20,259 bases of DNA from Cryomorphaceae bacterium. Lineage in GTDB: Bacteria; Bacteroidota; Bacteroidia; Flavobacteriales; BACL11. This document shows, one piece after another, positions 1 to 8,100 of this stretch. Position numbers and translations under genes: made by a program. Under the pieces are notes generated by a model. It was not told the DNA's origin and made no database searches. It was given only the letters and a program-made list of their open reading frames with translations. Every line of letters starts with the position of its first letter. The stretch's first letter is position 1. The DNA is taken from positions 1-20,259 of the forward strand of contig JACNFT010000074.1 of the NCBI GenBank assembly GCA_014384505.1, in the 5' to 3' direction.

Positions 1-366
1 GCCTAGAATAAAAATCTGCAACGCTAATAAGGGTGCCCGCAACGCTAATAAAGGCATTCGCAACGCTTAGAAAGACACTCGCAACGCTTAGAAAGACACT
101 CGCAACGCTTAGAAAGTTACTCGCAACGCTTAGAAAGGAGCCCAGCAAGTCAATAAAGGCACTCGTAATTCTATTTAAAGCAACTTGCTTGGCTTATATA
201 CTCTCCTAATTGATAATTAGTAGTTCATACTGAGCTTTTAAATCTTGCTATAGAATTTCCGCTTGTTTATGGCTTAAATGGCATAGTCTTTTACTATAGA
301 TATAGAAAAAAGGCTAACTAATTTCAAACTCAATCATGTTAAATAAATAAAAAAAATAAAATTTAG
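1..366. other. Gene-free left flank
   Basis: This stretch downstream of pheT holds no coding region I can support. Its first half is the 21-bp tandem array described separately. The second half is AT-rich with only short AT inverted repeats (CTAATT/AATTAG at 206-220, CTATA/TATAG within 289-310), neither followed by a U-tract on the pheT-sense strand. No tRNA cloverleaf or convincing pheT terminator is visible. Confidence 0.6.
18..164. repeat. 21-bp tandem repeat array, seven units
   Basis: Seven consecutive units of exactly 21 bp start at 18, 39, 60, 81, 102, 123 and 144. The core is GCAACGCTTAGAAAG (or GCAACGCTAATAARG), followed by a more variable 6-base tail such as ACACTC or GCATTC. Units 3 and 4 are identical; unit 7 is clearly degenerate (AGCAAGTCAATAAAG). 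Positions 1-17 look like a further decayed unit, so the array may continue beyond the left edge. Because the period is a multiple of three, frames stay open on both strands: plus-strand reading A-T-L-R-K-x-L, minus-strand reading S-V-F-L-S-V-A. Neither has an ATG, so I treat the array as non-coding. Confidence 0.9.
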
Positions 367-2790
367 CTACCTAATTTCTGCTCCTGCTTTATCAGTAAAA
401 GAACTCATCAATTTTTCCATTACTTTGTCAACATATTTATCCGTTAAGGTCTTGGTGTCATCAGCCATAGTAAAGGATAAAGCATACGATTTCTTACCCT
501 CAGGTAATTTATCACCTTCAAAAACATCAAACAAGTTTACTGATTTTAATATTTTGTTATCAGTAGCTATTGCAATTTTCTTTAACTCGTCAAAAGAAAC
601 TGATTTGTTAACCAATAATGACAAATCCCTACGCACTTCAGGAAATTTCGAAACATCTTGATATTTTATTTTAGTATACCCTGCTAATTCTAGCATTAAA
701 TCCCAATTAAAATCAGCCATATAAACATCTGATTTTACACCAAATTTATTACATAAATCTTTTCTAACTTTTCCAAAACAAACTAAACGTTTCTTTTTAT
801 AACTATACGCCAATGAATATGACCTTCCCCAACCATTACCCTCTAAGGATTCAAAATTCTTAATACCTAATCTATTTAAGATATGCTCTACTTTTTCTTT
901 TATAAAATAAAAATCTGCTTTAGCATCACTCGTATTCCAATTTTCAGCTTGCATTCTCCCACTAATTAAAATCTGTAAATGCTGATTTTCAACATTTCCT
1001 TCTGCGGTTTTATGATATGTTTTGCCAAATTCATAAAACTTAATATCAGCATTCTTTCTATTCTGATTGTATGCAATGTTTTCCAAACCACTAAACAAAA
1101 GAGATTGACGCATTACATTCAAATCCTGCGACAAAGGGTTTAATAGCGTTATATTCTCTTCTATATTCAACTCAGGGATAAGAGTCGTATACTCCTCTTT
1201 AGTTAAGGAATTATTCATAGCCTCATTAAAGCCAGTACTGGAAAGTAAATCAGAAATTACATTCCTAATTTGTTCAGGATTCACACCTTCACTGTTAGTA
1301 ATAGTAGTATTCAGTTTTGAGGGAATAGCAATGGTATTAAATCCATAAATTCTTAAAATCTCCTCAATCACATCCACCTCTCTTTGCACATCAGCACGAA
1401 ATGGAGGCACCAATAAACTTAACCCATTAGGGTTTTCTTTTGAAATTTCAATTTCTAAATCAATTAGAATATTTTTTACTACTTGCCTATCAATCACCTC
1501 TCCAATTAAGCTGTCCATTTTTGCATAAGTAAGTTCCACATCAAAATGAGGAATAGGACTTGGATAAATATCAATAACTTCTGATGCAATTTCACCTCCA
1601 CAAATTTCTTGAATTAATAAAGCTGCACGCTTTAAAGCATATACAGTACTATTAGGGTCGCATCCTCTTTCAAAACGAAATGATGCATCAGTATTTAAAT
1701 TATGTCGCTTAGCCGATTTACGAACACTTACAGGGTTAAAGTAAGCTGATTCTAAAAATACATCTGTTGTGCTTTCAATTACTCCAGATTCTAAACCACC
1801 AAAAACTCCAGCAATACAAAGCGGTTTCTTAGCGTCAGAAATCATTAAATCAGTAGCAGAAAGTTCTCTTTCCTGCCCATCCAAAGTTGTGAACTTTGTT
1901 TTTTCCTTAACACAAGCAACAACTATTTTGTTTCCATCAATTTTATTTAAATCAAAAGCATGTAATGGCTGACCCATTTCATGCAATACATAATTAGTGA
2001 TATCCACAACATTATTAGTAGGTGCTATCCCAATTGCTTTTAATTTATTCTGTAGCCATTCAGGAGAAGGAGCGATTTTTATTCCACTAATACTTAAGCC
2101 TGAATACCTAGGGCATATTTTAGAATCTGCTACTTCAACTTCAATAGTTTTTTTTGTATTATCAACCTTAAAATCCTTAGTAGAAGGCTTACACATTTGT
2201 AATTTATTTCCTTTATGATTAAGTACCGTTAATAAATCACGCGCAACACCTATATGCCCCATAGCATCCGATCGGTTTGGCGTTAAACCAATCTCAAATA
2301 CTATATCAGATTCTAACTTAAAATATTCGCTAGCAGCAGTACCTACTTTTGCTGTAGCATCCAAAACCATAATTCCATCAGTATCTTCTCCAAGACCTAA
2401 TTCGTCTTCTCCACAAACCATACCTAATGAATCCTCCCCTCTTATTTTCCCTTTCTTAATTTTGAATTTATTATCGCCATCATAAAGCCAAGTCCCTACT
2501 GTAGCTACTGTAACTTTTTGACCAACATTAATGTTAGGTGCACCACAAACTATTTGTAATGGCTCATCTTCTCCAATATCAACAGTGGTAATACTCAATC
2601 TATCTGCGTTCGGGTGCTGAGTTTTTGTAATAACCTCACCAATCACTACCCCTTTAAGCCCTCCTTTTACGCTTTCAATTTCCTTTATTGCCTCTACCTC
2701 TAAGCCAGTATCTGTTAATAGTTGAGAAATTTCTTCAGCAGGAAGATTAAGGTCTAAGTAGTTTTTAAGCCAGTTGTATGATATGTTCAT
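367..2790 (-). CDS. pheT: Phenylalanyl-tRNA synthetase beta subunit
   Basis: This is the beta chain of the alpha2/beta2 enzyme that charges tRNA-Phe in the cytoplasm; the catalytic alpha chain (pheS) is not in the window. All expected parts are present in 807 residues, a normal length. The N-terminus reads MNISYNWLKNYLDL. An EMAP/OB tRNA-binding domain lies at about 42-155 (HPNADRL). The B3/B4 editing region is at about 215-395, with VVDITNYVLHEMGQPLHAFD and RFERGCDP. B5 is at about 410-480 (FRADVQREVDVIEEILRIYGF region), and a C-terminal FDX-ACB anticodon-binding domain at about 715-807 (FPEVRRDLSLLV). The ATG at 2788-2790 gives the conserved start. A -7 box is visible 20 bases upstream. No frameshift or missing domain is seen. 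Transcription reads away from the decayed gene fragment behind it. Confidence 0.98.
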   Translation of the reverse strand: MNISYNWLKNYLDLNLPAEEISQLLTDTGLEVEAIKEIESVKGGLKGVVIGEVITKTQHPNADRLSITTVDIGEDEPLQIVCGAPNINVGQKVTVATVGTWLYDGDNKFKIKKGKIRGEDSLGMVCGEDELGLGEDTDGIMVLDATAKVGTAASEYFKLESDIVFEIGLTPNRSDAMGHIGVARDLLTVLNHKGNKLQMCKPSTKDFKVDNTKKTIEVEVADSKICPRYSGLSISGIKIAPSPEWLQNKLKAIGIAPTNNVVDITNYVLHEMGQPLHAFDLNKIDGNKIVVACVKEKTKFTTLDGQERELSATDLMISDAKKPLCIAGVFGGLESGVIESTTDVFLESAYFNPVSVRKSAKRHNLNTDASFRFERGCDPNSTVYALKRAALLIQEICGGEIASEVIDIYPSPIPHFDVELTYAKMDSLIGEVIDRQVVKNILIDLEIEISKENPNGLSLLVPPFRADVQREVDVIEEILRIYGFNTIAIPSKLNTTITNSEGVNPEQIRNVISDLLSSTGFNEAMNNSLTKEEYTTLIPELNIEENITLLNPLSQDLNVMRQSLLFSGLENIAYNQNRKNADIKFYEFGKTYHKTAEGNVENQHLQILISGRMQAENWNTSDAKADFYFIKEKVEHILNRLGIKNFESLEGNGWGRSYSLAYSYKKKRLVCFGKVRKDLCNKFGVKSDVYMADFNWDLMLELAGYTKIKYQDVSKFPEVRRDLSLLVNKSVSFDELKKIAIATDNKILKSVNLFDVFEGDKLPEGKKSYALSFTMADDTKTLTDKYVDKVMEKLMSSFTDKAGAEIR

Positions 2791-2809
2791 AATGTAAATT
2801 GAATTTTAG

Positions 2810-2817
2810 CAAAAATA
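2810..2817 (-). promoter_or_regulatory. Putative -7 promoter element of pheT
   Basis: The minus strand reads TATTTTTG, a full match to the Bacteroidota housekeeping -7 consensus TAnnTTTG. It would place transcription start near 2806, about 16 bases before the pheT ATG. I see no TTG at the usual -33 distance, so this is a half-site prediction. Confidence 0.45.
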
Positions 2818-2840
2818 GTAATTGTATTAATATTTATAGA

Positions 2841-2938
2841 TTACTTCCTCACTCTTTTTAAGTCAAGCAAATTCATTGCATTACTTTCAAAACCTGAAAT
2901 TTTCTTATTTATAAAGCAAAGCGACCCTGCATGATGCG
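2841..2938 (-). pseudogene. Decayed duplicate of the 3' end of the substrate-binding protein gene
   Basis: Read on the minus strand, this segment matches the last ~30 codons of the intact gene at 3502-5088. Bases 2845-2895 are identical to 3518-3568 (51 of 51) and encode GFESNAMNLLDLKRVRK in both. The copy then has its own TAA (2841-2843) four codons earlier than the intact gene. Upstream of the identical block similarity continues but decays: NKKIS here against NKNIL in the intact gene, with a one-base length difference that breaks the frame near 2920. Homology fades by about 2938. There is no start codon or upstream body. It is a remnant of a duplication or of a displaced gene end; see findings. 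Confidence 0.85.
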
Positions 2939-2992
2939 TAATGTTTAGAAGATACACTATGCATTATACAGTGTTGTGTATTCGTTATTATT

Positions 2993-3439
2993 CTATTCTT
3001 TTAATCCGTTTTTTGATTTACGGTATAAATAAGAGTTAAAAATATTTCTTTTTGAAAATCTCATTTGTTTATCAGAATTAATCAACTTTTGAAATACTGT
3101 TCTTGTTACACCAAAATATTCATAAGTAGTTCCATCATTAAAAGTAACTTCTAATAATAAACCTTTATGCTGCAAATCATAGATACCAGAACTCATACTT
3201 ATATGAGTGTATTCTTCTAAATATTTCTCCTTAGTTTCTGGAGCAATACTAATTAAAAAGTGATAACCATCAATAATCTCTCGACTCTTTATCTCTGCTT
3301 CAATAGCTTTATCATCTCCCTTCTGAAACTTATCTGGATGCCATTCTTTAACTAAATTTCTGTATGTTTTTTTTAATGAAGGTAACTCTATTTTTTGTTC
3401 AATATTGAATAATTTTTTGTATTGATTAATACGCTTCAT
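2993..3439 (-). CDS. J-domain plus KTSC-domain small protein
   Basis: This is a 148-residue protein with two recognisable parts. Residues about 7-68 form a J-domain-like helical region: LKKTYRNLVKEWHPDKF carries the HPD signature at 34-36, which in DnaJ-family proteins stimulates Hsp70 ATPase. Residues about 85-142 match the KTSC domain pattern (GLLLEVTFNDGTTYEYFGV, then SDKQMRFSKRNIFNSYLYRK), a small domain of unknown function also found appended to some lysyl-tRNA synthetases. No signal peptide or membrane segment is seen, so it should be cytoplasmic. The classical DnaJ Gly/Phe, zinc-finger and substrate-binding domains are absent. The ATG at 3437-3439 is preceded by a good -7 element, so it likely has its own promoter despite lying behind the substrate-binding protein gene in the same orientation. 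It sits between the two copies of that gene's 3' end. The domain calls are firm; the biological role is unknown. Confidence 0.85.
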   Translation of the reverse strand: MKRINQYKKLFNIEQKIELPSLKKTYRNLVKEWHPDKFQKGDDKAIEAEIKSREIIDGYHFLISIAPETKEKYLEEYTHISMSSGIYDLQHKGLLLEVTFNDGTTYEYFGVTRTVFQKLINSDKQMRFSKRNIFNSYLYRKSKNGLKE

Positions 3440-3459
3440 GGGATTTTCTAATTAGGGAG

Positions 3460-3467
3460 CAAAATTA
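3460..3467 (-). promoter_or_regulatory. Putative -7 promoter element of the J-KTSC gene
   Basis: The minus strand reads TAATTTTG, a full TAnnTTTG match, which puts transcription start near 3456 and a leader of roughly 17 bases before the ATG at 3439. No clean TTG -33 partner is seen; TGATG lies somewhat further upstream. Confidence 0.5.
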
Positions 3468-3501
3468 CAGATTAAAAATTATTTACATCATTATATAATC
3501 G

Positions 3502-5088
3502 CTAATGCTTAATATTTTTCCTCACTCTTTTTAAGTCAAGCAAATTCATTGCATTACTTTCAAAACCTAAAATGTTCTTATTTGTAAAACGCAATACCCT
3601 GTCATAATACAAAGGAACTATAACCGCACTTTCAATAATCAAACTATCCATTTGTTGATAATAAGCATATCTAGTTTCAATATTGGTTTCTGATAAAGCT
3701 TTTTCATATAAGGCATCAAACGCTTCATTTTTAAAGTGGGTATAATTTGGTCCGTTTGGACAAAAATTCTTGCTATAAAAAAGAGAAAGATAATTTTCTG
3801 CATCAGGATAATCGGCTATCCAACTACCTCTAAAGAAATTAAGTTTGGAAGTTGCAACCATTTGCCTATGCGTTGAGGCAGGACTTACCTCTACCCTAAC
3901 TTTTAAACCAATATCCTGCAATTGATTTTGAATATACTCACACAAATCCAAATAAGAAGAAGTAGTCGATAATAAAATTTCTTTTTCAGTATCAAAACCA
4001 TTCTCAATTTCAGCTGCTAAAACTAATTGCCTTGCCTTTTCAGGATTATAACTATACCCATTCAATTTTTCAGAAAAAGAAGGCAATCCCATAGGAATAA
4101 AACCCTGATTAGCTGGAGTGCCTATATTATTTCTGAGGTATTTAAGCATTTTCACTCTGTCAAAACCATAATTAATGGCTTGCCTAATTTTTAAAGGCAA
4201 AGGCGTTTCCATTAAAAAACCTAGGTATTCTGTATTCAAATAAGACTCCGATTGTAAGATAACTTTTTCCTTATATTTTTCTTGCAACTCTCCTTTATTA
4301 GTCAAAATTTCATCTTTGTAACTCGCATCAATTCCTGAAATAAAGTCCAACCTTCCTTGTATAAATTGTAAAAATGCTGACTGCTTATCTTTAATAAATG
4401 TAATGGCTATTGCATCCAAAAAAGGCAATTGCTTTCCTGCTTCTTTTTCAAAATAGTTAGGATTTTTCCTAAGCACTAATTTTACTCCATCTTTCCATAA
4501 TTGAAACTGAAAAGGACCCGTTCCAATAGGCTGTCTATTAAAATCTCTTGCTTCTATAATTTCTCTTGGAACAACTGAGCAGTATTGCATACTTAATAAG
4601 GATAAGAATGCAGGAAAAGGAGTCGTAAGCTCAATTATAAATATAGAATCATTTTCAGCCTTAAAACCATTTACATTTGACAATACCCAAGCACCAGGAG
4701 CTGCTAATTTTTTATCTAATAATCTATTAAATGAATACTCAAAATCTTCAGCAATCACTTTTCTCCCTTTTCCATTTTTAAATAGTTTATCATCATGAAA
4801 AAACACATCATCTCTAAGTGAAAAAGTATATACTAGTGAATTATTAGAAATATGCCAATTTTTTGCAATTGAAGGCTTAACATTTAAATCATTATCCAAT
4901 TGCACTAAACCATTAAACAATTGATTAGTTGCCCAAATTGTAGCTTGGTCTTTTGCAAAAATAGGATCCAGAGTTGCTATTCCTGCTGATTCATTGTACT
5001 TAAAAATAGAAAATTCATCATTATTGTATTGAGCTGTACAGCAAGTAAAAAAAAGAGTAACAATAAAAAAGCCGACTTTCCACTTCAT
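3502..5088 (-). CDS. Peptide/nickel-type ABC transporter substrate-binding protein (SBP family 5)
   Basis: This is a 528-residue periplasmic solute-binding protein of the OppA/DppA family. Family hallmarks include ATLDPIFAKDQATIWATNQL (about 38-57), LVYTFSLRDDVFFHDD (about 85-100), IGTGPFQFQLW (about 188-198) and the C-terminal LIIESAVIVPLYYDR. The N-terminus is a signal peptide (MKWKVGFFIVTLFFTCC) with two cysteines at 16-17, suggesting a lipoprotein, although the residue before the cysteine is Thr or Cys rather than the usual Gly/Ala/Ser. No permease or ATPase gene of an ABC importer is nearby, so this is an orphan binding protein and its ligand cannot be named. It starts 37 bases after the PKD-repeat gene on the same strand. 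An inverted repeat with a U-tract encloses its start codon. Its last codons are duplicated at 2841-2938. Confidence 0.9.
   Translation of the reverse strand: MKWKVGFFIVTLFFTCCTAQYNNDEFSIFKYNESAGIATLDPIFAKDQATIWATNQLFNGLVQLDNDLNVKPSIAKNWHISNNSLVYTFSLRDDVFFHDDKLFKNGKGRKVIAEDFEYSFNRLLDKKLAAPGAWVLSNVNGFKAENDSIFIIELTTPFPAFLSLLSMQYCSVVPREIIEARDFNRQPIGTGPFQFQLWKDGVKLVLRKNPNYFEKEAGKQLPFLDAIAITFIKDKQSAFLQFIQGRLDFISGIDASYKDEILTNKGELQEKYKEKVILQSESYLNTEYLGFLMETPLPLKIRQAINYGFDRVKMLKYLRNNIGTPANQGFIPMGLPSFSEKLNGYSYNPEKARQLVLAAEIENGFDTEKEILLSTTSSYLDLCEYIQNQLQDIGLKVRVEVSPASTHRQMVATSKLNFFRGSWIADYPDAENYLSLFYSKNFCPNGPNYTHFKNEAFDALYEKALSETNIETRYAYYQQMDSLIIESAVIVPLYYDRVLRFTNKNILGFESNAMNLLDLKRVRKNIKH
3518..3568 (-). 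repeat. Intact copy of the 51-bp direct repeat (3' end of the SBP gene)
   Basis: These 51 bases inside the SBP gene are identical to 2845-2895, in the same orientation, start-to-start distance 673 bp. Between the copies lie the J-KTSC gene and its promoter. Left of the repeat (3517 and below) the two loci diverge at once: this copy continues to N-I-K-H-stop, the other to an immediate stop. Confidence 0.9.
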
Positions 5089-5108
5089 AGTTAAGTTTTA
5101 AGTCGGCT
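5065..5108 (-). terminator. Terminator-like hairpin enclosing the SBP start codon
   Basis: On the minus strand AGCCGACTT (5108-5100) is followed after 21 bases by the exact complement AAGTCGGCT (5078-5070), then a run of six U (5070-5065). That is the architecture of an intrinsic terminator, with a longer loop than usual. The stem begins in the short gap behind the PKD-repeat gene, the loop contains the SBP ATG (5088-5086), and the second arm plus the U-tract encode the first signal-peptide residues (KVGFF). It could terminate PKD-gene transcripts, hide the SBP start codon, or both; function is inferred. Confidence 0.55.
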
Positions 5109-5125
5109 AATTTAAGGATTTAAAA

Positions 5126-8100
5126 TTACCTCATAAGGTTTAGTTCTCCATTATAAACCCAAAGTTTTCCATTGTAATCATATAGTGAAATATGATACAT
5201 GTATGTCCCTATCCCTGCTTTATTAGCACTGACATCCAAACCATCCCATCCATATTCAATATCAGAAGATTCAAAAACTATTCCTCCCCACCTGTCAAAC
5301 ACTTGCATTTCAAAACTTGTTACTCCATTTCCTTTTGCTAGAAAAACATCATTATTTCCATCTCCATTAGGTGTAAAAGCATTTGGTGCATACAAAGTAA
5401 ATTCTGGGGAAATATTGATATTTTTCATAATCTCACTTTCACAACCTTCAGCTGAAACCACATGCAATACTACTTCATGATTTTTTATATTTTGAAAATC
5501 AACAATTGGGTTTCTTTCAGTTGAGATACTTCCATTATCAAAATCCCATTCATACAGAATAGCTCCTGTTGAATTATTGTAAAATTCTATTTCAGAAAAA
5601 AGTTCAGTAGTAGTAAAAGCACTTGCATTAAAATCAGCAATAGGATTATTAAAAACCTCAACTGCATTAATAATAGTTGTATCATGCTTACATCCTTCTA
5701 ATGAAATAACCTCTAAACTTATATCAAAGCTACTTACATAATTATATGTATGCGCTGGATTTTGAATATTAAAAATAGTTCCATCTCCCAAATTCCATTC
5801 CCAAGACGCAATATTATTATTCATTGATAAATCAGTAAAATGAATATCATCTCCTAAACAAGCAGTTGCATCATTAGTAAAGTTAGCAGTTGGTAACGCG
5901 AAAATAGTAATGATTTTTGCCATGCTTGAAGTACATCCAAAATCAGTTGTTGCGATAAGGTTTACTGAATAATTTCCCGGGCTAGTAAAACGATAAGTAG
6001 GATGCTCAAAATTTGCCACTCCTACTCCATCACCAAAAGCCCATTCCCATTGCACAATATTACCATTATTTAGCGTTGAAAAATCAGTAAAGGAAGTAGG
6101 AGTACCTAAACAAAATTGGTCAGATATGAAATCAATGATTGGATTATCAAAAACCTTAGTTTCTTTAACAACAGAACTTTCACATCCTTTATCAGTAATA
6201 ACATTTAATGTTACATTATATGTGGCTGCTAAAGCATATTTGTGCTGTTCAATTGAGGATACACCATTTGTAGTTCCATCTCCAAAAATATATTCCCAAT
6301 TGCTAATCATTCCATTTGAAATAGTAGAAATATCAGAAAATATATTTTCTTCTCCAATGCAATTATTCTCAACCAAAAAGTTAGCAAAAGGCAATTCATT
6401 TACTTCTACTTTTGAAGTATACTCACTAATACAACCAAAGTTAGAGCTTACCACTAAACTTGGGTAAAATGTACCTGAATTTGAATACGTATAATTAGGA
6501 TTTTGTAAGGAAGAAACCCCAAGTCCGTCAGCCATAATATATTCCCAATTCACCACATTAGCAGATGAATTGTTTATAAAGTTAGACGGCTCGCCTAAAC
6601 AAACTTCATTTGCTGTGAAATGAGCTATAGGTAATGGATAAATTTCAACCTGCTGCACAAGTGTATCACTACAATTATTATCCAAATTTACTGCAATTAA
6701 TTGTATGGTATTTACTCCAAAAGCTAGTTGTTGTAAAGGGTTTTGAATACTTGACCCAAAACTCCATTCCCAACCAATATTAGGAGTAAGTAATCCTGAG
6801 TTTCCGTTAAAATAAATCGTATCACCCTCACAATGATTAAGAGTAGTAAAAGTTGGAATTGGAACCTCATTATAAACTTTTACAAAAACTGAATCAGTAG
6901 CCTCACACATACCGTCAGAATGATGAATAAAATACATAATATCATTTAGAGGACTTGCAATTGGATTAAAAAGGTTAGGGTCATTAAGTGCAAGAGTTGG
7001 GATCCAGGCAAACAGAGTAGAATTTCCTAAAGCATTTAATTGAACTTGCCCCCCCTCACAGATTTCAACATCATTTCCTGCATCAATGTTTACGGAACGA
7101 ACCTTAATCGTATCTGAATTATTAATAGTAAATTGACATCCTGATGTATTTTCAATAATTAAACTAGGCATGAATATACCATCAGCTGTATACACTATCG
7201 AAGGAAAACTATCAGTCGATAAAATTCCATTCCCAAAGTCCCACAAAAAGTTATCTGTGTTCATAACTAATGGAATAAAAAGAATACTATCATCTTTACA
7301 AATTAAAGAATCTGAAATACTAAAACTACCTATTGGGCCTGCTATATTTACTAATTCATTTTGCACTAGTGTATCCTTGCAACCAAAAGAGTTTTCAACT
7401 ATTAATGTTACATCAAATGTTCCAGAAACCAAAAATAAATGAGAAGGATTAGCAAGAAAAGAACTCCCTCCACCACTAAATATCCATTCCCAATTTACAA
7501 CATCAGTAGAAGAAGAGTTACTAAAATTAGAAATTAAAGGAGGGCAATTTGAACTAATTCCAGCTGTAATAAAATCAGCGGTTGGCTTTAATACTTCAAT
7601 ATGATTTACTAAAACCATATTACTTGTACAATTAAAAGAATCGGTTATTAATAAGGAAATATCATATAACCCATTTGTAGTAAATGAGTGAGATGGATTA
7701 ATTTGAACACTTTGAGAACCATCACCAAAATCCCAATCACTAGATATACCAATACCGTCAGATATATTACTAAACTGCACTTGATCATTAGGACAAATTC
7801 CCTGAATATTTGAAATGAAATCAGCTGTTGGATACTGGAATTGTATGTATTCAAGTCGCTCCATAGTATCTTTACAACCATCTACTGATTGAGCATATAG
7901 CGTTACATCATAATAACCTTCAGCATAGTAGATATGTTGTGGATTATTAATTATTGAGCTTCCTCCATCTCCAAAATTCCAAATAACTGAAGAAGCTGGA
8001 GAGGAAAGATCTTCAAAATCAACTAACATTGAGTCGCAACCTAACACATTTACGATTCCAAAATCAGCTTCAAGATCAGTTACTCTATACATATTTTGAT

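Noticed and set aside
12..209. Possible repeat-protein ORF through the 21-bp array (A-T-L-R-K-x-L on plus, S-V-F-L-S-V-A on minus)
   Set aside because: No ATG in either frame; the open frames follow automatically from a period divisible by three, and the minus-strand frame could only be judged with sequence to the left.
289..310. Inverted repeat TTTTaCTATA / TATAGaAAAA downstream of pheT as a terminator
   Set aside because: It is purely AT, has an A-A mismatch, and on the pheT-sense strand is not followed by a U-tract; too weak to call.
2943..2975. ACACT/AGTGT inverted repeat behind the J-KTSC gene as a terminator
   Set aside because: Only five base pairs around an 11-base loop and no U-tract on the minus strand.
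7648..7881. 77-residue open frame inside the PKD gene, same strand, another frame
   Set aside because: A shadow of the repeat-rich coding sequence with no recognisable domain; the other open frames antisense to pheT, the PKD gene and the symporter were rejected for the same reason.
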